Positions 33,827 to 42,612 of a stretch of DNA of 64,000 nucleotides are shown here, piece by piece. The translations under genes were made by a program, and so were the position numbers. Source of the stretch: an uncultured Clostridia bacterium. Its GTDB lineage: Bacteria > Bacillota > Clostridia > Oscillospirales > Oscillospiraceae. Numbering within the stretch: position 1 is the stretch's first letter; every line of letters begins with the position of its first letter. The notes below the pieces were generated by a model. The model saw only the letters and a program-made list of their open reading frames with translations. It was not told the DNA's origin and did not search any database. The stretch covers positions 645,674 through 709,673 of the forward strand of contig CAMWFH010000001.1 in assembly GCA_947173485.1 (NCBI GenBank), read 5' to 3'.

Positions 33827-36001
33827 ATGGCAACCTTGGAAGAACGCTACAGCCACCTGGAAAAGACCATCCATGGCTACAATATCTCCGCGGACCTGGC
33901 CCAGATCCGCGCCGCTTATGAATATGCCCGGGACTGTCACGGCCCCCAGATGCGCAAGGACGGCACCCCCTTCATCACCCACCCGCTGAACGTGGCCCAG
34001 ATCGTGGCGGAGATGCGGCTGGACACCGAGAGCATCGTGGCCGCCCTGCTCCATGACTGCATCGAGGACACGGAGGCCACCTACGATGACATCGCCAAGC
34101 GCTTCGGCACCACGGTGGCCGATATCGTGGACGGCGTCACCAAGCTGACCCGGGTCCACTACAACACCATGGAAGAGGAGCAGATGGAGAACCTGCGGAA
34201 GATGCTCTTCGCCATGAGCCGGGACATCCGGGTCATCCTCATCAAGATCGCCGACCGGCTCCACAATATGCGGACCATGGAGTACCAGACCCCGGAGAAG
34301 CAGCGGAAGAAGTCCCTGGAGACCATGGAGATCTACGCCCCCATCGCCCACCGGCTGGGGGTGCAGAAGGTCCGGTGGGAGCTGGAGGACCTGTCCCTGA
34401 AATACCTGGACCCGGTGAGCTACGAGCAGATCACCTCCAACTTAGCCGCCCACGCCGCTGAGTATGACGCCTTTATGGACCACGTCCAGAAGGAGGTGGA
34501 GGAGCGGCTGACGGAGATGGGCATCACCGCCATCGTCTATGGCCGGGTGAAGCACCCCTACAGCATCTACCGGAAGATGTACACCCAGAACAAGGCCATC
34601 GATGAGGTCTACGACCTCTTCGCCTTCCGGGTCCTGGTGGACACCCTGGCCGACTGCTACAACGTGCTGGGGGTGATCCACGACCTGTATAAGCCCATCC
34701 TGGGCCGGTTCAAGGACTACATCGGCACGCCGAAGCCCAATATGTACCAGTCCCTCCACACCACCGTCATCGGCGACGACGGCATCCCCTTCGAGGTGCA
34801 GATCCGCACCCACGAGATGCACGCCGTGGCGGAGTACGGCGTGGCGGCCCACTGGAAGTACAAGCAGCACATCAGCCAGAGCGGCGGGGAGGGGACCTAT
34901 GAGTGGATCCGCCGGCTGCTGGAGAACCAGGAGGACGCCGACGCGGAGGAGTTCATCCACAGCCTGAAGGTGGATATGTTCGCCGACGAGGTGTTCGTGT
35001 TCACCCCCCGGGGGGCGGTGATCAACCTGCCCGCCGGCTCCACCCCCATCGACTTCGCCTACTCCATCCACTCCGCCATCGGCAACACCATGGTGGGGGC
35101 CAAGGTCAACGGCAAGATGGTGGGCTTCGACTACACCCTGCAAAACGGCGACATCGTGGAGATCAACACCTCCAAGTCCGCCCACGGCCCCAGCCGGGAC
35201 TGGGTGAAGCTGGCCCGGTCCAGCGAGGCCCGGAGCAAGATCCGCCAGTGGTTCAAGAAGGAGCGGCGGGAGGAGAACATCGCCAATGGCCGGGCCATGT
35301 TCGAGTCCGAGCTCCGGCATGTGGGGGTGGCCATCGCCTCCGTCACCGCCCCGGCGGTGCTGCCCAACTTCTTAAAGCGGACCTCTTTCGGCACCCTGGA
35401 CGATATGTACGCCGCCATCGGCTACGGGGGCTACACCGCCCAGAAGGCGGTCCACCGGGCCAGGGACGAGCTGGCCGCCCAGAACCGGATGACCGCGGAG
35501 AAGGCCGCCGTGGAGGAGGCAAAGCCCAAGGCTGCGCCGGTGAAGCAGGAGAAGGGCATCATCGTGGAGGGACTGGACAACTGCCTGGTGAAGTTCTCCA
35601 AGTGCTGTACCCCGGTGCCCGGGGACCCCATCGTGGGCTTCATCACCCGGGGCTATGGCGTCAGCGTCCACCGGCAGGACTGTCCCAACGCCCTGCCCTC
35701 CCGCCAGAAGGAGACGGCGGGCCGGTGGCTGAAGGTCACCTGGGGCAGCGACACCCACGAGACCTACGCCACGGAGCTGGAGATCACCGCCAAGGACCGG
35801 GACAATCTGCTGATGGACATCTCCACCGTGTTCTCCTCCACCAAGACCAGCATCAAGGGGCTGAACGTCAAGACCACCGTGGACGGCTTCGCCCTCTTCT
35901 CCGTCACCGCCATGGTGACCGACAAGACCCAGCTGGACACTATCATGACCAAACTCCACCAGATCTCCGGGGTCATCAAGGTGGCCCGTCCGGCGGGATG
36001 A
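33827..36001 (+). CDS. rel: Bifunctional (p)ppGpp synthetase/hydrolase Rel
   Basis: A 724-residue long RelA/SpoT protein controlling the stringent response. Hydrolase HD domain (FITHPLNVAQIVAEM, AALLHDCIEDT) at 40-190. Synthetase domain at 235-350 with YSIYRKM and DLFAFRVLVD. TGS domain near 395-455 (VFVFTPRGAVINLPAGSTPI). Conserved Cys zinc-finger-like region (LVKFSKCCTPVPGDPIVGFI) and C-terminal ACT domain. Both catalytic halves look intact. AGGAGG precedes ATG 33827. Confidence 0.97.
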   Translation: MATLEERYSHLEKTIHGYNISADLAQIRAAYEYARDCHGPQMRKDGTPFITHPLNVAQIVAEMRLDTESIVAALLHDCIEDTEATYDDIAKRFGTTVADIVDGVTKLTRVHYNTMEEEQMENLRKMLFAMSRDIRVILIKIADRLHNMRTMEYQTPEKQRKKSLETMEIYAPIAHRLGVQKVRWELEDLSLKYLDPVSYEQITSNLAAHAAEYDAFMDHVQKEVEERLTEMGITAIVYGRVKHPYSIYRKMYTQNKAIDEVYDLFAFRVLVDTLADCYNVLGVIHDLYKPILGRFKDYIGTPKPNMYQSLHTTVIGDDGIPFEVQIRTHEMHAVAEYGVAAHWKYKQHISQSGGEGTYEWIRRLLENQEDADAEEFIHSLKVDMFADEVFVFTPRGAVINLPAGSTPIDFAYSIHSAIGNTMVGAKVNGKMVGFDYTLQNGDIVEINTSKSAHGPSRDWVKLARSSEARSKIRQWFKKERREENIANGRAMFESELRHVGVAIASVTAPAVLPNFLKRTSFGTLDDMYAAIGYGGYTAQKAVHRARDELAAQNRMTAEKAAVEEAKPKAAPVKQEKGIIVEGLDNCLVKFSKCCTPVPGDPIVGFITRGYGVSVHRQDCPNALPSRQKETAGRWLKVTWGSDTHETYATELEITAKDRDNLLMDISTVFSSTKTSIKGLNVKTTVDGFALFSVTAMVTDKTQLDTIMTKLHQISGVIKVARPAG

Positions 36002-36017
36002 TAAAGGAGGTTTTCGG

Positions 36018-36458
36018 ATGCGCGCAGTATTGACCAGAGTTTCCTCCGCCTGCGTCCGGGTGGATGGAGAGGTGACAGGGGAGATCGGCAAGGGCTATCT
36101 CATCCTGCTGGGGATAGGACCCAATGACACAGAAGCTACCGCCGCCCGGCTGGCGGAGAAGATCTGCAACCTCCGCATCTTCGAGGACGAGAACGGGAAG
36201 ATGAACTTGAACCTGGAGACGGTGGGGGGCGCCATGCTGGTGGTGAGCCAGTTCACCCTCTACGCCGACACCTCCTCCCGCCGTCCCGGCTTCACCGGCG
36301 CGGCCAAGCCGGAGCTGGCGGTGCAGGGGTACGAATGGTTCATGGCGCACTGCCGGGCCCGGGGGTTCCGGGTGGAGCACGGGGTGTTCGGCGCCCATAT
36401 GGATGTCTCCTCCGTCAACGACGGCCCGGTGACCATCCTATACGACACGGAAAAATAA
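36018..36458 (+). CDS. dtd: D-aminoacyl-tRNA deacylase
   Basis: A 146-residue DTD that hydrolyses D-amino acids wrongly attached to tRNA. It has the active-site motif VVSQFTLYAD and the cross-dimer motif NDGPVTILYDTEK, and starts MRAVLTRVSSACVRVDGE. The rel-dtd pair is widely conserved in Firmicutes. AAAGGAGG lies ahead of the ATG. Confidence 0.96.
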   Translation: MRAVLTRVSSACVRVDGEVTGEIGKGYLILLGIGPNDTEATAARLAEKICNLRIFEDENGKMNLNLETVGGAMLVVSQFTLYADTSSRRPGFTGAAKPELAVQGYEWFMAHCRARGFRVEHGVFGAHMDVSSVNDGPVTILYDTEK

Positions 36459-36477
36459 AAAGAAGGAGGCGGTTTTT

Positions 36478-37092
36478 ATGCTGCTCCGCTCGATCCATGT
36501 AGGCCCCATCGAGACCAACTGCTACCTGCTGGGGGCCGACGGCCGCTGCTGCCTGGTGGACCCCGGCGGCGATGGGCCCGATATCCTGGAGATGGTCCGT
36601 CTCAGCGGCCTGGCCCTGGACGCTATCCTCCTGACCCACGGCCACTGGGACCACCACAACGGCATCAGCGAGGTGCTGGCAGCCTATCCAGACCTGCCGG
36701 TCTATATCCACAAGGACGAGCTGTTCCACGGCCAGGAGGCCACGCCCCACTACTTCTTCCCTCCTGCCGGCGATGTGCGGACGGTGGAGGACGGGGACAC
36801 CATCCAGGCCGGCGGGCTGACCTTCCAGGTGCTGTGTACGCCGGGCCACTCCGCCGGGTCCCTCGTCTACCTCTGCGGGGATGTGATGATCGCCGGGGAC
36901 ACCCTGTTCGCCGGCACCTGCGGCCGGTGCGACCTGCCCGGCGGCGGGCTGGAGCCCATGATGGAGTCCCTGCGGCGCTTAGGGGCCCTGGAGGGGGACT
37001 ACAAGGTCTGCCCCGGCCATGGCGGTACCTCCACCCTGGAGGAGGAGCGGCGGCACAACCCCTATATGCGCCAGGCGATGAGGGAGCTATGA
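36478..37092 (+). CDS. MBL-fold hydrolase (glyoxalase II-like)
   Basis: A 204-residue metallo-beta-lactamase-fold protein with LLTHGHWDHHNGISEVL (HxHxDH), a further His in LCTPGHSAGSLVYLCG, DVMIAGDTLFAGTCGRCDLP and the last His in VCPGHGGTST. The layout matches short glyoxalase II-like YcbL-type enzymes. The substrate is unknown. The stop overlaps the hemZ start (ATGA). Confidence 0.92.
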   Translation: MLLRSIHVGPIETNCYLLGADGRCCLVDPGGDGPDILEMVRLSGLALDAILLTHGHWDHHNGISEVLAAYPDLPVYIHKDELFHGQEATPHYFFPPAGDVRTVEDGDTIQAGGLTFQVLCTPGHSAGSLVYLCGDVMIAGDTLFAGTCGRCDLPGGGLEPMMESLRRLGALEGDYKVCPGHGGTSTLEEERRHNPYMRQAMREL

Positions 37093-38564
37093 GGCTGCTC
37101 TTTTCGGGCCACGACTATCGCTACGCCGTGGAGCAGAGCCTGCTGGCCTTCTTTCCCGCTGAGCGGCCGGTCTACGAGGGGGAGGACCCCCACACGGCCC
37201 GGATCGGCCTGGAGGCGGCGGCGGGCTGGGCCACCGGGACCACAGAGCTGGCCATGGACGGCCGGACCGCCACCGGCACGGCCCGGATGGCCCTGCCGGC
37301 GGAGACGGGCCCCTACGAGGCGGAGCGGATCCGGCAGCGGGCGGTGAAGCTGAGCTTCTTCAAGGCCGCCCAGGCCCTGACCGGCACCACCCCCGCCTGG
37401 GGGGCCCTCACCGGCATCCGCCCCGCCAAGCTGGCGGCGGAGCTGATCGAGGAGACCGGGAGCGTCCAGGAGGCGGACCGGGTGCTGGAGGAGACCTACT
37501 TCGTCTCCCCGCCCCGGCGGCGGCTGGCCCTGGAGTGCGCCCAGGCGGGGCTGGCGGCCCAGCGGGCGCTGTCGCCGGAGGAGATCTCCCTCTATGTGGG
37601 CATCCCCTTCTGCCCCACCCGGTGCGCCTACTGCTCCTTCGTGTCCAACAGCGTGGAAAAGACCTTCCACCTGGTGGAGCCCTACCTGGAGGCCCTGCTG
37701 GACGAGATCGACCAGGCGGCGGCCCTGGTGGAGGAGCTGGGCCTGCGGGTCCGGTCCTTCTATATGGGCGGCGGCACCCCCACCACCCTCTCCGCGGAGC
37801 AGATGGACCGGCTCTTAGGCCATCTGGACCGGCGGTTCGGCCTGGGCCGGACCGTGGAGCGGACCGTGGAGGCGGGGCGGCCCGACACCATCACGGCGGA
37901 GAAGCTGGCGGTGCTGCGGCAGAGGGGTATCGACCGGATCAGCGTCAATCCCCAGTCCATGGACGACGCGGTCCTGGCCGCTATTGGCCGCCGCCACGGG
38001 GGCGGGGACATCCGGCGGGCCATGGAGCTGGTGGACAAGGCCGGCTTCCCCCATGTCAACATGGACCTGATCGCCGGCCTGCCGGAGGACAGCCCGGAGG
38101 GCTTCCGCCGGAGCTTGGACGAGGTGATCGGCTTCGGCACGGACAATATCACCGTCCACACCCTCTCCCTGAAAAAGGGGAGCCGCATCACCCTGGAGGG
38201 CACCCGGATCCCCACCGAGGCCCAGGTGGGGCAGATGCTGGACTACGCCAACGCCGCCCTCCGGTCTGCCGGCTTTGGTCCCTACTACCTCTACCGGCAG
38301 AAGTACCAGTCCGGCAGCTTCGAGAACGTGGGCTGGTGCCGGCCCGGCGGGACGGGGTGGTACAACATCTACATCATGGAGGAGCTGCACACCATCCTCA
38401 GCCTGGGGGCCGGGGGCTCCACCAAGCTGGTGGACCCGCCCCGGGACCACATCGAGCGGGCCTTCAACCTGAAATACCCCCTGGAGTACCTCCAGCGACC
38501 GGAGAAGATCCAAAAGAACCTGGCCCGGTTCCGGGCGTTTTACGAAAATATGCGAAACAGCTGA
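37089..38564 (+). CDS. hemZ: Coproporphyrinogen III dehydrogenase-like radical SAM protein HemZ
   Basis: A 491-residue radical SAM enzyme of the HemN/HemZ group. The iron-sulfur motif is GIPFCPTRCAYCSF (Cys175, Cys179, Cys182), with SAM contacts in YMGGGTPTTLS and RISVNPQSMDD, and HTLSLKKGSRI toward the C-terminus. The N-terminal 165 residues are the HemZ-type extension. It is inferred to oxidize coproporphyrinogen III anaerobically, though related HemW proteins handle heme instead. ATG 37089 overlaps the MBL gene. Confidence 0.9.
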   Translation: MRLLFSGHDYRYAVEQSLLAFFPAERPVYEGEDPHTARIGLEAAAGWATGTTELAMDGRTATGTARMALPAETGPYEAERIRQRAVKLSFFKAAQALTGTTPAWGALTGIRPAKLAAELIEETGSVQEADRVLEETYFVSPPRRRLALECAQAGLAAQRALSPEEISLYVGIPFCPTRCAYCSFVSNSVEKTFHLVEPYLEALLDEIDQAAALVEELGLRVRSFYMGGGTPTTLSAEQMDRLLGHLDRRFGLGRTVERTVEAGRPDTITAEKLAVLRQRGIDRISVNPQSMDDAVLAAIGRRHGGGDIRRAMELVDKAGFPHVNMDLIAGLPEDSPEGFRRSLDEVIGFGTDNITVHTLSLKKGSRITLEGTRIPTEAQVGQMLDYANAALRSAGFGPYYLYRQKYQSGSFENVGWCRPGGTGWYNIYIMEELHTILSLGAGGSTKLVDPPRDHIERAFNLKYPLEYLQRPEKIQKNLARFRAFYENMRNS

Positions 38565-38577
38565 AAGGAGAACGACT

Positions 38578-39516
38578 ATGGCTTACGTCCTATCTCAGAT
38601 CAACGACGCCGTTCGCTCTGACCCCAAGGCCTTCCTGGAGGAGTCCGATGCGGCCTTCCACAAGAAGATCCGATCCGCCGCCGCCAAGATCGCCGAGCAC
38701 CGGAAGGTCAGCTCCATCGTGCTGCTCTCCGGTCCCTCCGGCAGCGGCAAGACCACCACCTCCAAGAAGATCCAGGCAGTACTGGAGACCATGGGCATCC
38801 GGGCCCACGCGGTGAGCATGGACAACTACTTCCAGACCGTGGACCCGGAGACCGCCCCCCGGAACCGGGACGGCATGATCGACTACGAATCCCCCTTCTG
38901 CCTGGATATGGACCTTCTGAACCGGCACTTCAAGATGCTGGACCGGGGGGAGACCATCCATGTGCCCAAGTTCGAGTTCGCCCGGCAGATGCGCTCGGCC
39001 ATCATGTCCCGCCCCCTGAAGCTGGGACCGGACGAGATCGCCATCTTCGAGGGGATCCACGCCCTCAACGACGTGATCACCGGCAAGAACCCCCAGGCCA
39101 TGAAGCTGTATATCGCCGCCAGGAGCAATGTGCTGGACGACGAGGGGAACCTGGTGTTCAAGAAGTCCTGGCTCCGTCTGGCCCGGCGGACGGTGCGGGA
39201 CGCCAAGTTCCGGGCCTGGGAGCCCCATGTGACGTTGAAGATGTGGGCCAACGTCCGCCGGGGAGAGAAGCTGTACATCTCCCCCTTCAAGGACAACGCC
39301 AACATCCAGTTCGACAGCTCCCTGCCCTATGAGATCTCCGTGCTGAAGCCCTTCGCCCAGCCCATGCTGGACCAGATCGACCCCGCCATGGCCCGCCACG
39401 ACGAGCTGGAGCATGTGCTGGCCGCCTATGAGTACTTCGAGGCCATCGACGAGTCCCTGGTGGCGCCGGACGCCCTGATCCGGGAGTTCATCGGCGGCGG
39501 GATCTACGATGATTGA
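38578..39516 (+). CDS. Uridine kinase-like nucleoside kinase
   Basis: A 312-residue P-loop kinase of the phosphoribulokinase/uridine kinase family. Walker A is LLSGPSGSGKTTTSKKI; later motifs are VSMDNYFQTVD, IDYESPFCLDMDLL and IAIFEGIHALND. Firmicutes homologues often carry an extra N-terminal TGS-like region, absent here except for about 50 residues. The nucleoside substrate is not determined. It lies 13 bases after hemZ. Confidence 0.88.
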   Translation: MAYVLSQINDAVRSDPKAFLEESDAAFHKKIRSAAAKIAEHRKVSSIVLLSGPSGSGKTTTSKKIQAVLETMGIRAHAVSMDNYFQTVDPETAPRNRDGMIDYESPFCLDMDLLNRHFKMLDRGETIHVPKFEFARQMRSAIMSRPLKLGPDEIAIFEGIHALNDVITGKNPQAMKLYIAARSNVLDDEGNLVFKKSWLRLARRTVRDAKFRAWEPHVTLKMWANVRRGEKLYISPFKDNANIQFDSSLPYEISVLKPFAQPMLDQIDPAMARHDELEHVLAAYEYFEAIDESLVAPDALIREFIGGGIYDD

Positions 39517-39547
39517 GCCTCCTCTCCGCCGGCGGGGCCCCTCTCTG

Positions 39548-39576
39548 TGATATTTTGCGCTCCGCCGGCTTATAAT
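39548..39576 (+). promoter_or_regulatory. Candidate promoter before the zinc-ribbon gene
   Basis: A perfect TATAAT (39571-39576) with a weak -35 (TGATAT, 39548-39553) at 17 bases, 36 bases upstream of ATG 39613. Confidence 0.5.
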
Positions 39577-39612
39577 TGGAAGAGAACGTTGAAAGGACAG
39601 GAGGTCTGAAAA

Positions 39613-39978
39613 ATGGAGAAAAAGCTGCTTGCCCTGCTGGACGCGGCCAAGACTGGCTGCGCCGCCCTGGAGCGGGCCGCCGGGGAGACGGCGGCGGCCT
39701 GGAAGCTCCGCTGGCGAAAAGCCCAGCTGGAGGGGGAGCTGGACTGCTATCTCACAGAGGTGGGCCAGCTGCTTTACGCCACCCACACCGGCGCGCCCAG
39801 CGACAGCGGCGAGATGGAGCATCTGCTCCAGGAGGCCGACAAGGTCCGCGCCGCCCTGCGGGAGAACCGCCGGGAGCTGGCGCTGCTCCGGGGCGTGGTG
39901 GTCTGTGACGGCTGCTGCGCGGAGAACGCCGTGGAGAACCGGTACTGCCAGGAGTGCGGCGAGAAGCTGTGGCCCTGA
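39613..39978 (+). CDS. Small coiled-coil protein with C-terminal zinc ribbon
   Basis: A 121-residue protein. Residues 1-95 are a charged Ala/Leu/Glu helix (EGELDCYLTEVGQLLYATHT, DKVRAALRENRRELALLRG). The last 25 hold a zinc ribbon of four cysteines, CDGCC...CQECGEKLWP. No membrane segment. The function is unknown; similar proteins recur near the sporulation flippase in this bacterial group (from memory). Confidence 0.7.
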   Translation: MEKKLLALLDAAKTGCAALERAAGETAAAWKLRWRKAQLEGELDCYLTEVGQLLYATHTGAPSDSGEMEHLLQEADKVRAALRENRRELALLRGVVVCDGCCAENAVENRYCQECGEKLWP

Positions 39979-40021
39979 CGCCCGCTCCCCATCGCTATCC
40001 CTTTTATGAGGTTGAAAGTCC

Positions 40022-41617
40022 ATGCCCAAAGAAAAGAAACAGTCGTTCCTGGGCGGCGTAGCCGCTCTGACCATCGCGGTGGCCCTGGTGAAGATCATCG
40101 GCGCCCTCTACCGCATCCCCCTGGGGAACATCCTGGGGACCGAGGGCACCACCCACTTCAACTCGGCCTATAAGATCTACAGCCTGCTGATCTCCCTCTC
40201 CACCGCCGGCCTGCCCACAGCTTTGAGCAAGCTGGTGGCGGAGTCCCGGGCCTTAGGGAAATATAACCAATCCAGAAAGCTGCTGCGGATCTCTCTGGTC
40301 CTCTTCGCCATCCTGGGCATACTAGGCACGTCCCTGATGCTCTTCGCCACCGAGTGGCTCACCGGCCTGATGCACAACTCCCTGGCCTACTGGCCCATGA
40401 AGGCCCTCAGCTTCTCCGTGGTGTGCGTGTGCATCATGGCGGCCTTCCGGGGCTACACCCAGGGCTGCCAGAACATGACCCCCAGCGCCATCAGCCAGGT
40501 GATCGAGGCCACCTTCAAGCTGCTGGTGGGGCTGACCCTGGCCTGGTATCTGGTCAGCGCCCTGGGCCGGGGCGTGGAGATCGGTGCCGCCGGGGCCATC
40601 ATCGGCGTGACGGCCAGCAGCGTGCTGGCCATGGCCTACATGATCTTCCACCACTTCCGCCACCGGCGGGAGACCCCTGTGAGCCAGGACGTCCCCCAGA
40701 GCACGGGGGCGCTCCTGGGGCGGATCTTCACCATCGGCATCCCCATCACCCTGGGGGCGAGCAGCATGAGTCTGATCATGCTGATCGACCAGAGCCTGAT
40801 CATGGACCGGCTCCAGACGGTGCTGGGGCTGACGGAGCAGGCCGCCGCCGACCTGAACGGGCAGTACGAGTTCGCCCTGCCCCTGTTCAACCTGCCCTCG
40901 GCCTTCATCCCGCCGGTGACCATGTGCCTGATCCCCTTCATCGCCGCCGCCACCGCCCGCCGGGACCACACCAAGGTGACCAAGCTGGTCAGCACCTCCC
41001 TGCGGCTGACGGTGCTGGTGGGCTTCCCCGCCGGGGTGGGCCTGAGCGTGCTGGCCGGGCCGATCCTCCGCCTGCTCTATCCCGCCCGGCTCGCCAGCGC
41101 CGAGGCCGCCGCCTACCACCTCCAGATCATGGGCTTCACCTCCATCTTCGTCTGCCTGATGCTGCTGACCAACGCCATCCTCCAGGCCCACGACAAGGCC
41201 CATATCCCAGTGTTCACCATGATCTTAGGCGGCTCGATCAAGATCGCCACCAATTATATCCTGGTGGGCGACCCCGCGATCAACATCAAGGGCGCCCCTA
41301 TCGGCTCCCTGTGCTGCTATGGGGCCATCGCCTTGGTCAACCTGGTGCTGATGGACCGGGTGCTGGTCAAGCGGCCCAGCTATATCCAGCTCTTCCTCAA
41401 GCCCGCCATCGCCACCGCCGGCATGGCCGTGGTGGCCAAGGGCAGCTTTTCCCTGCTGGCGGGCCGTTTCGGCAGCAATTTGGCCTGCCTGCTGGCCATC
41501 GGCCTGGCGGCGCTGGTCTATGTTTTCCTGGTGCTGGCCCTGCGGATCGTCACCAAGGAGGACCTGGAGATGGTGCCCCACGGGGAGCGATTGGCAAAAT
41601 TGCTCAAGATCCGCTGA
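40022..41617 (+). CDS. SpoVB/MurJ-like polysaccharide flippase
   Basis: A 531-residue MOP-superfamily protein with about 14 membrane helices. It begins KKQSFLGGVAALTIAVALVK and has IGALYRIPLGNILGTEGTT and AFRGYTQGCQNMTPSAISQV, the pattern of SpoVB / YtgP / YkvU flippases, which move lipid-linked wall precursors or contribute to spore cortex synthesis. Spore-related genes downstream (yabP, yabQ) support a sporulation link, but a vegetative lipid II flippase role remains possible. Confidence 0.88.
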   Translation: MPKEKKQSFLGGVAALTIAVALVKIIGALYRIPLGNILGTEGTTHFNSAYKIYSLLISLSTAGLPTALSKLVAESRALGKYNQSRKLLRISLVLFAILGILGTSLMLFATEWLTGLMHNSLAYWPMKALSFSVVCVCIMAAFRGYTQGCQNMTPSAISQVIEATFKLLVGLTLAWYLVSALGRGVEIGAAGAIIGVTASSVLAMAYMIFHHFRHRRETPVSQDVPQSTGALLGRIFTIGIPITLGASSMSLIMLIDQSLIMDRLQTVLGLTEQAAADLNGQYEFALPLFNLPSAFIPPVTMCLIPFIAAATARRDHTKVTKLVSTSLRLTVLVGFPAGVGLSVLAGPILRLLYPARLASAEAAAYHLQIMGFTSIFVCLMLLTNAILQAHDKAHIPVFTMILGGSIKIATNYILVGDPAINIKGAPIGSLCCYGAIALVNLVLMDRVLVKRPSYIQLFLKPAIATAGMAVVAKGSFSLLAGRFGSNLACLLAIGLAALVYVFLVLALRIVTKEDLEMVPHGERLAKLLKIR

Positions 41618-41645
41618 ATTTCCAGGAAAAACCACGGAAAAAGGC

Positions 41646-41674
41646 TTGCAATTCCGGGAAAGCAGTGGTACTAT
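41646..41674 (+). promoter_or_regulatory. Promoter of the HU gene
   Basis: TTGCAA (41646-41651), 17 bases, TACTAT (41669-41674), 46 bases upstream of the HU start. Confidence 0.65.
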
Positions 41675-41720
41675 AAGCAATACTGCCGAACGGTAACATT
41701 TACAAAAAGGAGAAACTTCC

Positions 41721-41996
41721 ATGAACAAAGCTGAACTGATCGCCGCCGTCGCGGAGAGCACCTCCCTGTCCAAGAAGGACTGTGAGTCCGCCGTCAACGC
41801 CATGCTGGATACCATCACCGCCGCCCTCCGGGACGGGGAGAAGGTGCAGCTGGTGGGCTTTGGCTCCTTCGAGGTGAAGCCCCGCGCCGCCCGCACCGGC
41901 CGCAAGCCCGGCACCGATGAGACCATCGAGATCCCCGCCTGCAAGGTGCCCACCTTCAAGGCCGGCAAGCTCCTGAAGGACGCGGTGGACAACTGA
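41721..41996 (+). CDS. hup: HU-family DNA-binding protein
   Basis: A 91-residue histone-like protein that bends DNA and compacts the nucleoid. It shows the canonical [14 protein letters not shown] start, [20 protein letters not shown] and the arm region [20 protein letters not shown] with [10 protein letters not shown] next to rqcP and the yab genes is a typical clostridial order. AAAAAGGAG precedes the ATG. Confidence 0.97.
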   Translation: MNKAELIAAVAESTSLSKKDCESAVNAMLDTITAALRDGEKVQLVGFGSFEVKPRAARTGRKPGTDETIEIPACKVPTFKAGKLLKDAVDN

Positions 41997-42020
41997 CCCC
42001 CGGAGCGCGGAGGAGCGCCT

Positions 42021-42272
42021 ATGCGGCTGGATAAATACCTGAAGGTCTCCCGGCTCATCAAGCGCCGCACGGTGGCCAACGAGGCCTGCGACAACGGCCT
42101 GGTCTCCCTCAACGGCCGTCCGGCCCGAGCCTCCAGCGAGGTCAAGGCCGGGGACGTGATCGCCCTGTCCCTGGGCCAGCGGCGGCTGACGGTAGAGGTG
42201 CTGGCGGTGGCCGAGGCCGTGGGCAAGGCGGACGCCGGCGCCCTCTACCGGGAGATCGGGGAAAAGCCTTAG
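42021..42272 (+). CDS. rqcP: S4-domain RNA-binding protein RqcP (YabO)
   Basis: An 83-residue protein that is essentially one S4 domain: MRLDKYLKVSRLIKRRTVAN then GLVSLNGRPARASSEVKAGD. RqcP assists RqcH in ribosome-associated quality control (C-terminal Ala-tailing of stalled chains) in Firmicutes. Position between HU and yabP matches Bacillus and clostridial genomes. Confidence 0.92.
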   Translation: MRLDKYLKVSRLIKRRTVANEACDNGLVSLNGRPARASSEVKAGDVIALSLGQRRLTVEVLAVAEAVGKADAGALYREIGEKP

Positions 42273-42300
42273 CATACTTGGGACAGCCTCTCCATATATA
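42271..42300 (+). promoter_or_regulatory. Candidate sigma-E (sporulation) promoter of yabP
   Basis: AGCATACT (42271-42278), 14 bases, CATATATA (42293-42300) resembles the Bacillus sigma-E pattern (GKCATATT / CATACAMT) with correct spacing. B. subtilis yabP is known to be sigma-E dependent. It is located 41 bases upstream of the yabP start. Confidence 0.6.
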
Positions 42301-42320
42301 TGGGATAGACGTATATATGG
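42292..42320. repeat. Inverted repeat in the yabP leader
   Basis: CCATATATA (42292-42300), 11 bases, TATATATGG (42312-42320), directly followed by the yabP ribosome-binding site AGGAGG. It could be an operator or an RNA hairpin limiting translation. The left arm overlaps the sigma-E -10 candidate. Confidence 0.65.
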
Positions 42321-42333
42321 AGGAGGTTTTCTC

Positions 42334-42612
42334 ATGACCTACGATACCCAAGGCCACACCTCCCACCGTCTGGAGATGGACGGGCGGGAGCGGTTGACCG
42401 TCTCCGGCGTGGAGGACGTGGAGCGCTTCGACGAGGAGACGATCGTCATGTCCACGGTGGCCGGCACCCTGGTGGTCACCGGGGAGGAGCTGCACATCGG
42501 CAAGCTGAGCCTGGAGGGCGGCGAGCTCCATGTAGACGGCCGTATCGACTCCCTGACCTATGAGGACCAGGGCTATGGCCGCGGCGGCCTCCTGCGCCGT
42601 CTCTTCGGCTGA
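42334..42612 (+). CDS. yabP: Sporulation protein YabP
   Basis: A 92-residue protein of the YabP/YqfC family. HRLEMDGRERLTVSGVEDVE, ETIVMSTVAGTLVVTGEELH and LEGGELHVDGRIDSLTYED are the conserved features; it ends in a charged tail (GRGGLLRRLFG). Required for spore formation in Bacillus through a poorly defined mother-cell role. Its stop overlaps the yabQ start (TGATG). Confidence 0.95.
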   Translation: MTYDTQGHTSHRLEMDGRERLTVSGVEDVERFDEETIVMSTVAGTLVVTGEELHIGKLSLEGGELHVDGRIDSLTYEDQGYGRGGLLRRLFG

